Of a DNA stretch of 64,000 nt, positions 46,000 to 56,396 are shown piece after piece. Source of the stretch: Nocardioides daphniae (lineage in GTDB: Bacteria; Actinomycetota; Actinomycetes; Propionibacteriales; Nocardioidaceae); assembly GCF_004777465.1 (NCBI RefSeq), contig NZ_CP038462.1:682001-746000 (forward strand). Reading direction: 5' to 3'. The position numbers were made by a program, and so were the translations under genes. A model generated the notes under the pieces. That model saw only the letters and a program-made list of their open reading frames with translations, had not been told where the DNA came from and did no database searches. Every line of letters begins with the position of its first letter. Position 1 is the first letter of the stretch.

Positions 46000-46437
46000 A
46001 TGACCGACGAGACCTGGCAGGCGGTGTGCGACTTCGAGGAGATCGAGGTCGACCGTGGGGTGGCGGCGCTGGTGCACGGGCAGGCGATCGCCATCTTCCG
46101 CACGGCCCTGGGGGCCGTGTACGCCCTCGCCAACCAGGACCCGTTCTCCAAGGCCTCGGTGCTGGCGCGCGGCATCCTGGGGCGTCGGGGCGGCCTCGAC
46201 TTCATCGCCTCGCCCGTGAGCCGCCACTCCTTCGACCTGCTGACCGGGCAGTGCCGCGAGGACCCGTCGATCCAGGTCGCCGTCTACGACGTGCGCGTGG
46301 TCGACGGCGTCGTCGAGGTCGGGGCGCGCCGGGAGCGCACCCCCGTCGAGCGACCCGTCAGGCAGGCGCGGCGGGCGCCGACGGTCCGACGACCAGAGCT
46401 GCCGCAATGGCCGCCACGCCTTCGCCGCGTCCAGTGA
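46000..46437 (+). CDS. NirD-like Rieske-fold protein (nitrite reductase small subunit family)
   Basis: 145 residues. [40 protein letters not shown] and [20 protein letters not shown] match NirD: a Rieske fold lacking the Cys/His pair that would hold a [2Fe-2S] cluster. Normally it partners the large subunit NirB, absent here. SD AAGGAAG precedes ATG 46000. After ~115 residues the sequence becomes arginine-rich and overlaps the ispF gene on the other strand by 80 bp, so a lost stop through a frame break near the 3' end is likely. Confidence 0.75.
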   Translation: MTDETWQAVCDFEEIEVDRGVAALVHGQAIAIFRTALGAVYALANQDPFSKASVLARGILGRRGGLDFIASPVSRHSFDLLTGQCREDPSIQVAVYDVRVVDGVVEVGARRERTPVERPVRQARRAPTVRRPELPQWPPRLRRVQ

Positions 46438-46885
46438 GGCCCAGCCCGTCGGTGGTCGTGGCGGTCACCGTCACCGGTGCTCCGGCGGCGGCGCTCAGCG
46501 CCGCAGCGGCCTCCTCGCGACGCGGCCCCAGGCGGGGGCGGTTGCCGATGACCTGCACGGCGACGTTGCCGATCTCGTAGCCGGCGGCGCGCACCCGGCG
46601 AGCGGTCTCGGTGAGCAGCGCGCTGCCCGCGGCGCCCGCCCACTCGGGGGCGGACGTACCGAAGTTGGAGCCCAGGTCGCCGAGGCCGGCGGCCGAGAAG
46701 AGGGCGTCGCAGGCGGCGTGGGCGGCCACGTCGGCGTCGGAGTGACCCTCCAGCCCCACCGTCTCCTCGGGCCAGTGCAGGCCGCCCAGGTGCATGGGCT
46801 CGCCCTCCACCAGGCGGTGCACGTCGGTGCCGATCCCGACGCGCGGCAGGGGGAAGGGGACGTCGAAGGCGTGGCGGTGGGTCAC
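46358..46885 (-). CDS. ispF: 2-C-methyl-D-erythritol 2,4-cyclodiphosphate synthase
   Basis: 175 residues. [20 protein letters not shown] (metal ligands D-x-H), [20 protein letters not shown] (third histidine) and [17 protein letters not shown] are all present. Closes the cyclic diphosphate ring in the MEP pathway. GTG 46885 has CATGAT six bases upstream. Only 31 bp separates this start from the divergent molybdopterin oxidoreductase start. Confidence 0.92.
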   Translation of the reverse strand: MTHRHAFDVPFPLPRVGIGTDVHRLVEGEPMHLGGLHWPEETVGLEGHSDADVAAHAACDALFSAAGLGDLGSNFGTSAPEWAGAAGSALLTETARRVRAAGYEIGNVAVQVIGNRPRLGPRREEAAAALSAAAGAPVTVTATTTDGLGLTGRGEGVAAIAAALVVGPSAPAAPA

Positions 46886-46916
46886 GGAACGATCATGCCT
46901 GAGGAAGAATCGCCGC

Positions 46917-48494
46917 ATGACCTCGACGCGGACCTCGATGCGCACCCCGACGCGCCGCTGGGCAGTGGCCGGCGTCGTCACCGGTGCCACCGGTGTCGCC
47001 GCGAGCCAGCTGGTCGCCTCCCTGCTCTCGGTCCGGGAGTCGCCGCTGGTGGCGGTGGCCGAGGTCGCGATCCGCGCCACCCCCGGCCCGCTGGCGAGTC
47101 GGGCGATCGAGGTGCTCGGCTCCTCGGCCAAGCCGCTGCTGGTCGGCACCATCGTCGTCGCGCTGCTGGCGTTCTTCGCGGTGGCCGGCTGGCTCTGGGC
47201 CCGCCGGACGTGGGCCTCGGTGCTGCTCTGGGTCGGCCTGGGGGCGGTCGGCCTGGGCGCGGTCGCCCTGCGCAACGGCACCGCCCCGTCGGAGACGCTG
47301 CCCGTCCTCACCGGCGTCGCGGTCTGGCTGGTCGCCATGCAGGTCTTCGCATGGGTGCTGGCGGAGCCGGCCCCCTCCGCCGACGAGCCCTCCTCCGACG
47401 AGCCGGTCGCCGACGCGCCCGGTCGCCGCGGCTTCCTGGCCGCGGTCGCGACCGTCGGTCTGCTGGGTGCCTGCTCGGGCGTCACCGCCCAGTTCCTCGA
47501 GCGCCGCAAGGCCGCCGTCCTCGACCGCCGCCGGCTGCTGCGGATCCCCGGGGTGACGCAGCGTACGACGCCGGCGCGGGCCCGCATCGGAGTGCCGGGG
47601 GTGACCCCGTGGCGCACCGAGAACGACAACTTCTACCTGATCCACACCGCACTGGCCGTTCCGGCCATCGACCCCGCCAACTGGCGCCTGCGGATCCACG
47701 GCATGGTCGACCGCGAGATCGTGCTCACCTTCGACCAGCTGATCGCCCGCAACCTCCAGGAGGAGTGGATGACGCTCAACTGCGTCTCCAACGAGGTCGG
47801 TGGCCAGCTGGTCGGCAACGCCTGGTGGAGCGGTGTGATGACGCGCGACCTGCTGCGTGAGGCCGGTCCGCTGCCCGGCGCCGACGCGGTGCTCCAGACC
47901 TCCGACGACGGCTGGACCTGCTCGACCCCGCTCGACGCGATGACGGACGACCGCGGCGCGATGATCGCCGTCGCCATGAACGGTGAGCCGCTGCCGCTGG
48001 AGCACGGCTTCCCGGCCCGCACGATCGTGCCCGGGCTCTACGGCTACACGTCGGCCTGCAAGTGGGTGGTCGACCTCGAGGTGACCCGTTTCTCCGACGT
48101 CCAGTCCTACTGGACGGAGCGTGGGTGGGCCGAGCAGGCGCCCGTACGCCTGGCCTCGCGCATCGACGTGCCGCGCTCGGGCGACGAGGTGCCGTCGGGC
48201 CGCCTCGCCGTCGCCGGTGTCGCCTGGCAGCAGACGGTCGGCATCTCCGAGGTCCAGGTCTCCGTCGACGGGGGCGCGTGGACGCCGGGTCGGATCGCCT
48301 CACCCAGCACCGACGACACCTGGGTGCAGTGGGCCGCCGACGTACGCGTGGAGCCCGGCGAGCACCGGGTGCGGGTCCGTGCGGTCAGCAAGGCCGGCGA
48401 GGTGCAGACCGGCGTCGAGCGCAACCCGCTGCCCGACGGGGCGTCGGGGTGGCACGAGGTCTCGTTCACCGCGGTCGACGACGACCCGCTCTGA
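46917..48494 (+). CDS. Membrane-anchored molybdopterin-dependent oxidoreductase (sulfite-oxidase fold)
   Basis: 525 residues. The N-terminal ~200 residues contain about five hydrophobic segments ([39 protein letters not shown] and others) and then an internal [19 protein letters not shown]at/lipobox-like stretch. The extracytoplasmic domain has the Moco site with the molybdenum-ligating cysteine in [36 protein letters not shown], and a C-terminal dimerisation domain ([18 protein letters not shown]). The likely role is oxidation or reduction of a small S- or N-compound outside the cell. ATG 46917 has AAGAAT six bases upstream. Confidence 0.85.
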   Translation: MTSTRTSMRTPTRRWAVAGVVTGATGVAASQLVASLLSVRESPLVAVAEVAIRATPGPLASRAIEVLGSSAKPLLVGTIVVALLAFFAVAGWLWARRTWASVLLWVGLGAVGLGAVALRNGTAPSETLPVLTGVAVWLVAMQVFAWVLAEPAPSADEPSSDEPVADAPGRRGFLAAVATVGLLGACSGVTAQFLERRKAAVLDRRRLLRIPGVTQRTTPARARIGVPGVTPWRTENDNFYLIHTALAVPAIDPANWRLRIHGMVDREIVLTFDQLIARNLQEEWMTLNCVSNEVGGQLVGNAWWSGVMTRDLLREAGPLPGADAVLQTSDDGWTCSTPLDAMTDDRGAMIAVAMNGEPLPLEHGFPARTIVPGLYGYTSACKWVVDLEVTRFSDVQSYWTERGWAEQAPVRLASRIDVPRSGDEVPSGRLAVAGVAWQQTVGISEVQVSVDGGAWTPGRIASPSTDDTWVQWAADVRVEPGEHRVRVRAVSKAGEVQTGVERNPLPDGASGWHEVSFTAVDDDPL

Positions 48495-48509
48495 CCGTGA
48501 GGGTTGAGC

Positions 48510-49760
48510 TCAGTCCTCGTAGACGTAGGTGAGGCCGCCGGACTTCGTCAGCCAGGCCTTCTCGAACTGCGCCCGGTCGTAGGTCCGGCGCACGCCCGCG
48601 TTGCTGCTCGCGGCCGGGTCGTTGACGACCACGTCGCCCTTCGCGGTGAAGCCGACCAGGACCATCAGGTGGCCGGCGGTCGAGGAGATGGGGGCGCCGC
48701 GCAGGCCGCCCTTGGCGAAGGCGACCGAGACGATCAGCGGGGTGCCGGCCTTGATGAAGGGCTCGGCGGCGCGCAGGTCGGCCAGCCGGGTCACGTAGGT
48801 GCGGCGCAGGTGGCTGCCGGCGTGGGCGGCGTTGAACGCCCAGTTGCCGGTGCCGCGGTAGCCGTGGTCGTAGGTCTGCATAGCGGTCCAGTCGACGACG
48901 GCGTCGGCGTGGCCGCTCTTGAAGGCGTGGCCGGCTGCCGGGTTGGCGCCGTAGTGCTCGAGCACCATCGCGGTGGAGGTGGGGGAGCACCACGCCTCGC
49001 CGCCGTTGCCCCACTCGGGGTGGTGGCCGCGGTGGGTCATCTGCGAGTAGCGGGGCACGTCGATCACGGTGCCGACGACCTTGCCCGGCTTCGAGGTGGT
49101 GGTGCGGGCGACGACCTTGCTGGTCATCGCGCCGACGCGGGTGACCTGCGGGCGGGCCGGGGCGCCCTTGCGGCGCATCAGCACGACCTTCACCTGCCAG
49201 CCGGTGGCGCCGGCCGAGGAGTTCGCCTTCACGGTGTCGACGGCGACGCGGGCGAGGTCGTCGCCCTGCGCAGCGAGGCTCGTGCGCTTGAAGAAGGTGT
49301 TGTCCTTGGTCCAGCGGGCCACGGTGTCCCAGCTGCCGGTGGTGGTGCGGGTGCCGGACTTCGTCCGCAGCCGCACCTGCACCTCGACCAGGCTGCGGCC
49401 GGGCGTCTTCGCCTGCCACGAGGGGATCAGCTCGGTGAAGGCGAACTTCTCGTCCACCCACGGCGACGTCCAGGTGCCGACGTCGTACGTCGTGGTGCCC
49501 AGCTTGCGGGTCGCCTTCGGGTAGCGCAGGCGCACGGCGTCACCGGAGACGACGGCACCGGAGCGGCTGCCCCGGGCGAAGTCGGCGGCCAGGTCGAAGG
49601 AGGTGTGGCGGACCTGGGTGGTCTCGGCCTTCTTCCTGGCAGCCTGGGCTGACTGGCCTGCCTGGGCGGCGGGGACGCTCGAGACGGCCAACGTCACGCC
49701 GAGGGCGCAGGTCAGGAGCGTGGCAAGGGAGTTCCGAGAGGTTCGCAGCAGAGGACGCAC
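48510..49760 (-). CDS. Secreted C39-like peptidase
   Basis: 416 residues. A Sec signal peptide (LATLLTCALGVTLAVSSVPAAQA) precedes a ~150-residue beta-rich N-terminal domain, then a papain-like domain: catalytic Cys in EAWCSPTSTAMVLEHYG (~290), His in STAGHLMVLVGFTAKGD (~370) and Asp in VVVNDPAAS. No transporter is attached, so it is a stand-alone extracellular hydrolase of unknown substrate. GTG 49760 has TATGGT six bases upstream. Divergent from cysS, which starts 110 bp away. Confidence 0.85.
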   Translation of the reverse strand: MRPLLRTSRNSLATLLTCALGVTLAVSSVPAAQAGQSAQAARKKAETTQVRHTSFDLAADFARGSRSGAVVSGDAVRLRYPKATRKLGTTTYDVGTWTSPWVDEKFAFTELIPSWQAKTPGRSLVEVQVRLRTKSGTRTTTGSWDTVARWTKDNTFFKRTSLAAQGDDLARVAVDTVKANSSAGATGWQVKVVLMRRKGAPARPQVTRVGAMTSKVVARTTTSKPGKVVGTVIDVPRYSQMTHRGHHPEWGNGGEAWCSPTSTAMVLEHYGANPAAGHAFKSGHADAVVDWTAMQTYDHGYRGTGNWAFNAAHAGSHLRRTYVTRLADLRAAEPFIKAGTPLIVSVAFAKGGLRGAPISSTAGHLMVLVGFTAKGDVVVNDPAASSNAGVRRTYDRAQFEKAWLTKSGGLTYVYED

Positions 49761-49869
49761 CGGTCGACCATAAGTCACATCTGCCACAGCAGTCACAGGA
49801 ACGGGTGCGGGCGTCAGCCGCGGAGCGACGATGCGCGCGCCGCGCCGCGGCCCCTCTAGACTCGCGGGC

Positions 49870-51306
49870 GTGAGCCTGCGCATCTACGACACCGCGACCC
49901 GAGAGGTCCGTGACTTCGTCCCCCTCGTCGAGGGCAAGGTCGGTCTGTACGTCTGCGGCCTCACCGTGCAGAGCGAGCCGCACGTCGGCCACGTCCGCTC
50001 GGGGGTCAACTTCGACGTCCTCCAGCGCTGGTTGCGCGTGCTCGGCAACGACGTCACGTTCATCCGCAACACCACCGACATCGACGACAAGATCCTCGCC
50101 AAGGCCGCCGAGCAGGGCCGTCCTTGGTACAACCTCGCCTACGACATGCACCGCGAGCTGACGAAGGCGTACGCCGCCCTCAACGTCGCCGCCCCGACCT
50201 ACGAGCCCGCGGCCACCGGTCACGTGCCGGAGATGGTCGAGCTGATCGAGGCGCTGATCGAGCGCGGCCACGCCTACCCGGCGGCCGACGGCTCGGGTGA
50301 CGTCTACTTCGACGTCCGCTCCTTCGCCGACTACGGCGCCCTGACCCGTCAGAAGGTCGAGGACATGGAGGCCGCCCCCGACGCGGACCCGCGCGGCAAG
50401 CGTGACCCGCGCGACTTCGCGCTGTGGAAGGGCTGGAAGTCGGCGACCGAGCCGCGTACGGCGTCGTGGCCCTCGCCCTGGGGACGCGGTCGCCCCGGCT
50501 GGCACATCGAGTGCTCGGCGATGGCGGCCAAGTACCTCGGCGACGCCTTCGACATCCACGGCGGAGGCATGGACCTGCGCTTCCCGCACCACGAGAACGA
50601 GCAGGCCCAGTCGCGCGCGGCCGGCCAGGGCTTCGCCTCCTACTGGATGCACAACGCCTGGATCACCACGGCCGGCGAGAAGATGAGCAAGTCGCTCGGC
50701 AACTCGCTCACCATCCCCGCGGTGCTGCAGAAGTACCGCGGCATCGAGCTGCGCTACTACCTGGTGCAGGCGCACTACCGCAGCCACGTCGAGTTCTCCT
50801 TCGAGGCGCTCGACGAGGCCGTCACCGGCTTCGGCCGCATCGAGTCGTTCCTGGAGCGGGTGGACGCCGACGGGCGGGCCGCGGGCGGCGTCACGCTCGC
50901 CGACCTCCCCGACGCCTTCGTCGCCGCGATGAACGACGACATCGGTACGCCGGCGGCCGTCGCGGTCATCCACGACACCGTCCGTGCGGGCAACAAGGCG
51001 CTGGCCGACGGCGACGACGCCACCGCGCAGCGCGCCGCGAAGGAGGTGCTGGCGATGCTCGACGTCTTCGGCCTGCACCCCGCCGACCCCGCCTGGGCGC
51101 AGGGTGCGGGTGGCGACACCGACCGACTCACCGAGGCGGTCGACGCCCTGGTCGCCGGCCTGCTCGAGCAGCGCCAGCAGGCCCGGGCCGACAAGGACTT
51201 CGCCGCTGCCGACGCGATCCGTGACCGGATCAAGGCAGCTGGCATCGAGATCGAGGACACTCCGCAGGGGCCGCGCTGGTCGCTGGGGCAGTCCTCCACC
51301 CACTGA
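49870..51306 (+). CDS. cysS: Cysteinyl-tRNA synthetase
   Basis: 478 residues. [20 protein letters not shown] combines the zinc cysteine and the HIGH variant HVGH, DMDLRF-type [19 protein letters not shown] holds further zinc ligands, and [16 protein letters not shown] is the KMSKS loop. It charges tRNA-Cys. GTG 49870 has TAGACT (49857-49862) seven bases upstream. rlmB follows 16 bp later. Confidence 0.95.
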   Translation: MSLRIYDTATREVRDFVPLVEGKVGLYVCGLTVQSEPHVGHVRSGVNFDVLQRWLRVLGNDVTFIRNTTDIDDKILAKAAEQGRPWYNLAYDMHRELTKAYAALNVAAPTYEPAATGHVPEMVELIEALIERGHAYPAADGSGDVYFDVRSFADYGALTRQKVEDMEAAPDADPRGKRDPRDFALWKGWKSATEPRTASWPSPWGRGRPGWHIECSAMAAKYLGDAFDIHGGGMDLRFPHHENEQAQSRAAGQGFASYWMHNAWITTAGEKMSKSLGNSLTIPAVLQKYRGIELRYYLVQAHYRSHVEFSFEALDEAVTGFGRIESFLERVDADGRAAGGVTLADLPDAFVAAMNDDIGTPAAVAVIHDTVRAGNKALADGDDATAQRAAKEVLAMLDVFGLHPADPAWAQGAGGDTDRLTEAVDALVAGLLEQRQQARADKDFAAADAIRDRIKAAGIEIEDTPQGPRWSLGQSSTH

Positions 51307-51322
51307 ACGCGAGGACTCTCCA

Positions 51323-52271
51323 ATGGCAGGCAACTCCAACCGCAAGGGCGCGATCCGCAAGCAGAAGAAGGGCGCGACCGTCGGCACCGGCGGCCACGTC
51401 CGTCGCGGGCTGGAGGGCAAGGGTCCGACGCCCAAGGCCTCCGAGCGGCCGTACCACAAGCAGTACAAGATCAAGGCGAAGCAGGAGAAGGTCGCCGCGA
51501 CCAAGCCCCGTCGCGCCCCGAAGTCGACCGACGCCGAGTGGGCCGCCGGCCGCAACTCCGTCGTCGAGGTGCTGCGCGCCCAGATCCCCGTGACCGCGGT
51601 CTACGTCGCCGAGGGCGCGAGACGGTCGTCTGCGGGAGGCCTTCAAGCTGGCCGCCGAGCAGGGGCTGAACATGCTCGAGGTCACCCGCGGCGAGATGGA
51701 CCGGATGACCGGCGGCGCCGTCCACCAGGGACTGGCCGCGCGATTGCCCGCGTACGAGTACGCCCACCCCGACGACCTGCTCGAGCGTGCGACGGACAAC
51801 GACGAGGTGCCGCTGATCCTGGCGCTCGACTCGATCACCGACCCGCGCAACCTCGGTGCCGCGATTCGTTCGGCCGCTGGCTTCGGCGCCCACGGCGTCC
51901 TGATCCCCGAGCGTCGTGCCGCCGGCATGACCGCCTCGGCGTGGAAGACGTCGGGGTGCCGCCGCCCGCATCCCGGTCGCCCAGACCGTCAACCTGGTCC
52001 GCCAGCTGAAGGCCTACCAGGCGGCTGGCTGCATGGTCATCGGCCTCGACGCCGAGGGCGACGTGACGCTGCCCGAGCTCTGCACGCCCGAGGGCCTGGC
52101 AGGCGGCCCGCTGGTCGTCGTGGTCGGGTCGGAGGGCAAGGGGCTCTCGCGCCTGGTCACCGAGACCTGCGACCAGATCGTCTCCATCCCGATGGTCAAC
52201 GACCTGGAGTCGCTCAACGCGGGTGTCGCCGCCTCGGTGACGCTGTACGCGATCTCCAGGCCCGCGGCTGA
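51323..52271 (+). CDS. rlmB: 23S rRNA (guanosine-2'-O)-methyltransferase RlmB/TrmH family; three frame breaks
   Basis: 317 residues after repair. A basic N-terminal tail ([16 protein letters not shown]) leads into the substrate-binding domain ([20 protein letters not shown]) and the SPOUT catalytic domain: [55 protein letters not shown] and [19 protein letters not shown]. Breaks lie at about 51616-51624, 51951-51957 and 52259-52264. It methylates G2251-type positions in 23S rRNA. ATG 51323 follows cysS closely, as in Mycobacterium. Confidence 0.92.
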
Positions 52272-52299
52272 CGCCAAGACCGGCTGCGTAGGTCGACCC

Positions 52300-53827
52300 G
52301 TGCCCCGTCCCTCCAGGCCCCAGGTGGTGCGCTGGCTGGTGCTGCTGGCCGTGTGGCTGGTGACGGCGGTCGTGGTCGGCTCGGCGCTCTTCTTCAACTC
52401 CAGCCGCAACGTCCCGCTGGCCGGGCACGACGCCGAGGTGAGCCCGACGCTCAGCGGGCACGCGGTCCTCGAGACCGGCCCGGTGCTGCCGGACGTGCGC
52501 TTCGACCTGCCCGGTCGCCTCGGCGTCACCATCGTGCTCGGCAAGACCGATGCCGAGTCGACCGAGGAGCTCTTCGCCCGCTACGCGCTGATCGCCTCCA
52601 ACGTTGAGCCGCAGGTCGCCGGCGTACGGGACGCGGTCGTCGAGCTCGCCCTCGCCTCCGCGTTGCGTGGCCTGGCTGCTGGCTCGTTGCCGGTGATCGT
52701 CCACCTGCTGCTGGGGCCGGCTCGTCGCCGCGACCTGTGGGAGGACCTGCGCACGCTGCGTCCCCGCCCCGTGCTCGCCGTCGCGCTCGTGCTCGCCGCG
52801 ATCGTCGCGCTGTGGCAGCCCTGGCTCGACGAGGAGCCGGAGGTCGCGCGCACCCGCTCGTGGATGCCGCTGCAGGAGTTCCTCGGCGACGAGGTGCCGG
52901 TGCCCGAGCAGGCCCGGCGCGTCGAGGTCAGTGCCGACAGCACCGCCACCGGCACCCAGCGCCTGATCGGGAGCGCGCTCGACACCTACGCCAAGTCGCA
53001 GGTCTTCTACGACGCCGCTGTCGAGAAGGCCGCCGACCTCGAGGTGCGGGAGCCGGCCGACGACGAGACCGTCGCGCTGCTGGTCTCCGACCGCCACGAC
53101 AACGTCGGGATGGACCGGGTGGCCGGGCGGTCGCCGACCGCGCCGGCGCGACCACCTTCCTCGGTGGCGGCGACGACACCTCGACGGGCAAGGCCTGGGA
53201 GGCATTCTCGCTCGACTCGATGGACAAGACCTTCGGTGACATGGAGCGCTGGTTCGTCACCGGCAACCACGACCACGGCTCCTTCGTCGGTGACTACCTG
53301 GTCGGCAAGGGGTGGACCGAGCTCGACGGCGAGGTCGTCGAGGGGCCCGGTGGCGGGACGTTGCTCGGCTTCCCGGACCCGCGCAGCAGCGGGCTGGGCA
53401 GCTGGCGCGACGAGAAGGGGGTCTCCTTCGCCGAGGCCGCACAGACCGTCGCCGACGTGGCCTGCGACTCCCAGGAGGCGGGGGAGCGGGTCAACACCCT
53501 GCTCGTCCACGACGCCAACCTCGGGAAGGTCGCGCTGGAGCTGCGCTGCGCCGACCTGGTGGTGGGCGGCCACACCACGTCCCGGCCGGCCCGACCGCCG
53601 TCGAGGGCGAGGACGGCCAGCTCGGCTACACCTTCACCAACGGCACCACGGGTGGGGCGGCGTACGCGATCGCGGTCGGCAGCAAGCCGCGCCGCGACGC
53701 CTCCATGACGCTCGTGACCTACGACGGGGCGGGCCGCCCGGCCGGAGTCCAGGTCGTGCGGCTGCTCACCGACGGACGCTTCCAGGTCGACCCGTACGCC
53801 GCGCTCTCCCTGCCCGAGGGCGTCTGA
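52300..53827 (+). CDS. Membrane-anchored metallophosphoesterase; two frame breaks
   Basis: 509 residues after repair. One N-terminal helix ([20 protein letters not shown]) and two central helices ([39 protein letters not shown]) place the catalytic domain outside. Calcineurin-like motifs: [13 protein letters not shown] (D-x-H), [22 protein letters not shown] (GNHD), LLVHDANLG and, after repair, GGHTHVPAGPT (GHTH). Breaks near 53123-53127 and 53574-53577. Substrate unknown. GTG 52300; the gene follows rlmB and may share its transcript. Confidence 0.8.
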
Positions 53828-53894
53828 GAGGTCGCGCTCCTCGGCCGAGCTGGTCCAGACCGCGGTGGCGCAGGGCGAACGCCCGTACGTCGCT

Positions 53895-53910
53895 GTGACC
53901 TCAGTCACAC
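53895..53910. promoter_or_regulatory. CRP-type site upstream of the RTX gene
   Basis: TGTGA-CCTCAG-TCACA, a perfect match to the TGTGA-N6-TCACA consensus of Crp/GlxR proteins, 154 bp before the RTX gene. The intervening 236-bp region (53828-54063) also holds CCAATAATTGG (53983-53993) and GGGATCCC (53996-54003) in an AT-rich patch that probably contains the promoter; no gene is seen there. Confidence 0.65.
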
Positions 53911-54063
53911 GGTTTGCGTGCGTTGGCGAAGCGTTGTCGCCGAGGTCTGCTCCTGAATCGCCGGATCCGGCATCGTATATCTCCAATAATTGGTAGGGAT
54001 CCCCAATTTTAGGGACACTCGAGAACAGTCTCTGCACTCGTTGCCTTCCAGGGAGGCACCCCC

Positions 54064-55215
54064 ATGCGACGCATTCTCGTACTCCTCGTCATCGCGGGCC
54101 TGGCAGCCCTCTCCGTCGGTCCGGCCCACGCGCTGCGCAAGGCCACCAACGGCAACGACGTGATCCGCGGCAACGCCAAGGCCAACACCGTGCGCGCCTT
54201 CGGCGGCCACGACCGGGTCTCCGTCCTGGGGGGCCGCGACCTCGTCTACGCCGGCTCCGGCAACGACTCGATCTGGGGCGGCCCCGGCGGGGACCGGCTC
54301 CACCTCGGTGACGGTACGGACCGTGGCTACGGCGACGCGGGCAACGACCTGCTCCTGGGCCAGGGCGGCAACGACCAGCTCTGGGGTGGCGGCGGACGCG
54401 ACGCCGTCCACGGCGGCCCGGCCAATGACCGGATCCACGGCGGTCCCGGCGACGACGACGTCAAGATCGGTGCCATCCGTGGCCTCACCGGCTCTGACGG
54501 CCACGACCAGATCTTCGGCGAGGCCGGCAACGACTACCTGCTCGGTGGGCGTGGCAACGACAAGGCCTGGGGCGGCGACGACAACGACCTCTTCTACCTC
54601 GGCCAGGGCGATGACCTGGGCCACGGTGACGCCGGCAACGACGACCTCTACGGCGACGCGGGCAACGACGAGCTGCACGGCGACGCCGGCAGCGACATCA
54701 TCTTCGGCGGCTTCGGCGACGACCTGGTCCTCGGTGGCGACGGCAACGACAACCGCCGCCGCGCCGGCAAGCCCAACGAGCCCGGCGGCCTCTACGGCAG
54801 CGAGGGCAACGACCGCGTCTACGGCGGCAACGGCAACGACCACGTCTCCGGCGGCCCGGGCAACGACCGTGTCTACGGTGGCGCGGGCGACGACGAGCTC
54901 GACGGCGACATGGGCGCCGACCTGCTGGTCGACGACACCGGTGACGACGACAACATCACCGGCGACGAGGGCAACGACGTCTTCTACATGGGCCCCGGTC
55001 GTGACCAGGTCTACGGCGAGGAGGGCGACGACGTCATCTACGTGCACAACGACGGTGACGCCGACCGCATCCACTGCAACGACGGCTACGACCGCGTCTA
55101 CTTCGTCGGCTCGCGCGACGCCAACGACGGCATCCAGCTCTACGGTGGCGCCATCGACTGCGAGGTCGTCAAGGTGATCCCGCGCTCGGCCGCCCCCAGC
55201 GACTGGCCCTACTGA
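54064..55215 (+). CDS. Secreted RTX-type calcium-binding repeat protein
   Basis: 383 residues. A Sec signal peptide (RRILVLLVIAGLAALSVGPA) is followed by about fifteen RTX-like nonapeptide units G-G-x-G-x-D-x-x-x (for example GGPGGDRLHLGDGTD, GGGGRDAVHGGPANDR, GDAGNDDLYGDAGNDEL), which bind calcium in a parallel beta-roll. It ends with a small domain holding two cysteines (HCNDGYDRVYFVGSR, IDCEVVKV). RTX proteins usually leave by type I secretion; here a Sec signal and no T1SS genes argue for another route. AGGGAGG precedes ATG 54064. Confidence 0.88.
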   Translation: MRRILVLLVIAGLAALSVGPAHALRKATNGNDVIRGNAKANTVRAFGGHDRVSVLGGRDLVYAGSGNDSIWGGPGGDRLHLGDGTDRGYGDAGNDLLLGQGGNDQLWGGGGRDAVHGGPANDRIHGGPGDDDVKIGAIRGLTGSDGHDQIFGEAGNDYLLGGRGNDKAWGGDDNDLFYLGQGDDLGHGDAGNDDLYGDAGNDELHGDAGSDIIFGGFGDDLVLGGDGNDNRRRAGKPNEPGGLYGSEGNDRVYGGNGNDHVSGGPGNDRVYGGAGDDELDGDMGADLLVDDTGDDDNITGDEGNDVFYMGPGRDQVYGEEGDDVIYVHNDGDADRIHCNDGYDRVYFVGSRDANDGIQLYGGAIDCEVVKVIPRSAAPSDWPY

Positions 55216-55796
55216 GCGGGCGACTCGTCCGGCACCAGCCCGGCGGCGCGGGCCGGGGCTGCGTACTCCTCGGCCAGGCTGGCCACCGTGTGGTGCGCGT
55301 TGAGCCCTGACGGGTTCGGCACCACCCACAGCTCGGCGCTGCCGAGCGGCTCGGGCTGACGGCCGGTCGTGGCCCTGGGCCGTCCGAAGGCCTGCCGGTA
55401 GGCGGTGATCCCCGCGACCGCGACGACCCTGGGCCGCACCCGCTCGACCAACGCGGCCAAGGCCTCGCCGCCCTCGCGCAACTCGTCCCGGGTCAGCTCG
55501 TCGGCGCGGGCGGTGGCACGACGTACGAGGTTGGTGATGCCGATGCCGCGCTCGCGCATCGCGTCGCGGTCCTCCGGCGTCATCCCCGCCGAGGGGTCGA
55601 TGCGGCGGTCGATGATCCCGGCCAGGTGCAGCGCCGGGTAGAAGCGGTTGACCGGGTGGGCGAAGTGGGTCTGCGTCGCAGCGGTCCACAGCCCCGGGTT
55701 GATGCCGACGAAGAGCAGGCGTACGTCGTCGCCGAGCAGGTCCGGGACCTCCGTGTCGCGGTAGGACTCGAGCTCAGCGCGGGAGAAACGGGCCAT
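55209..55796 (-). CDS. mug: Mismatch-specific uracil/thymine-DNA glycosylase (Mug/TDG)
   Basis: 195 residues. LLFVGINPGLWTAATQTHFA carries the GINPG motif with the active-site Asn, HPVNRFYPALHLAG follows, and WVVPNPSGLNAHHTVASLAE is the second motif. It excises uracil or thymine from G mismatches, useful in a very GC-rich genome prone to deamination. The last 7 bp overlap the RTX gene stop; it is divergent from the lipoprotein gene. Confidence 0.9.
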   Translation of the reverse strand: MARFSRAELESYRDTEVPDLLGDDVRLLFVGINPGLWTAATQTHFAHPVNRFYPALHLAGIIDRRIDPSAGMTPEDRDAMRERGIGITNLVRRATARADELTRDELREGGEALAALVERVRPRVVAVAGITAYRQAFGRPRATTGRQPEPLGSAELWVVPNPSGLNAHHTVASLAEEYAAPARAAGLVPDESPAQ

Positions 55797-55852
55797 GGCG
55801 CGAGGGTAGTCACCCGGTGGAACCGGTCGAGCACGGCTATCGTCAGATCACC

Positions 55853-56386
55853 ATGACCATCTCTGCGGACACCGCCACCGTCGCACGCACCGCCGTCGCC
55901 CGCACCGCCGGGCTCCTGCTGGTCGCCGGCCTCGCCCTCGGGACGCTGGTCGCCTGCGGCACCGACGAGGCCACCACCGAGCCGGACGACACGGGCGCCC
56001 CGTCGCCCAGCGAGTCTCAGTCACCCACCGGGTCGCCGAGCGACGGCGAGGCTGCCTTCACCGAGGTCGCCACCTTCACCGACACCCGGATCAAGGTCCG
56101 CGAGGCCGGGGGCGCGACCGTCCCCCTCGCCAGCTCCGCCGACGTCAAGGCGTGGCTGGCGCCCGCCAAGGCACCGGCCTCGTTGATCCACGACGTGCAG
56201 GAGGCCGTCGAGCGCGAGCCCGACAAGAACCTGCAGGGGGCCGTGCTGTGGGTGGGCTGCGACGCCCCCTCCGACTGGACGGTCGTGCCGGTGGGCGACT
56301 CCTACGAGGTGCGGGTCAGCCCGCCCAAGCATCAGACCCAGTGCCTGGCCCCGATGACCTGGCTCGCCCTGGTCGCCGTCGACTGA
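55853..56386 (+). CDS. Lipoprotein, function unknown
   Basis: 177 residues. Lipobox LGTLVACGTDEA at ~40, then a Thr/Ser/Pro-rich linker and a domain of ~110 residues with two cysteines (VLWVGCDAPSDWTVV and KHQTQCLAPMTW) that could form a disulphide outside the cell. No family recognised. TATCGT (55838-55843) lies nine bases before ATG 55853. It ends 11 bp before the methyltransferase gene. Confidence 0.65.
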   Translation: MTISADTATVARTAVARTAGLLLVAGLALGTLVACGTDEATTEPDDTGAPSPSESQSPTGSPSDGEAAFTEVATFTDTRIKVREAGGATVPLASSADVKAWLAPAKAPASLIHDVQEAVEREPDKNLQGAVLWVGCDAPSDWTVVPVGDSYEVRVSPPKHQTQCLAPMTWLALVAVD

Positions 56387-56396
56387 CGGGGTCGGC

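Noticed and set aside
54064..55215. Minus-strand and other-frame ORFs over the RTX repeats
   Set aside because: They are Thr/Ala/Val-rich translations of the repeat in other frames; the plus-strand frame has the signal peptide and calcium motifs.
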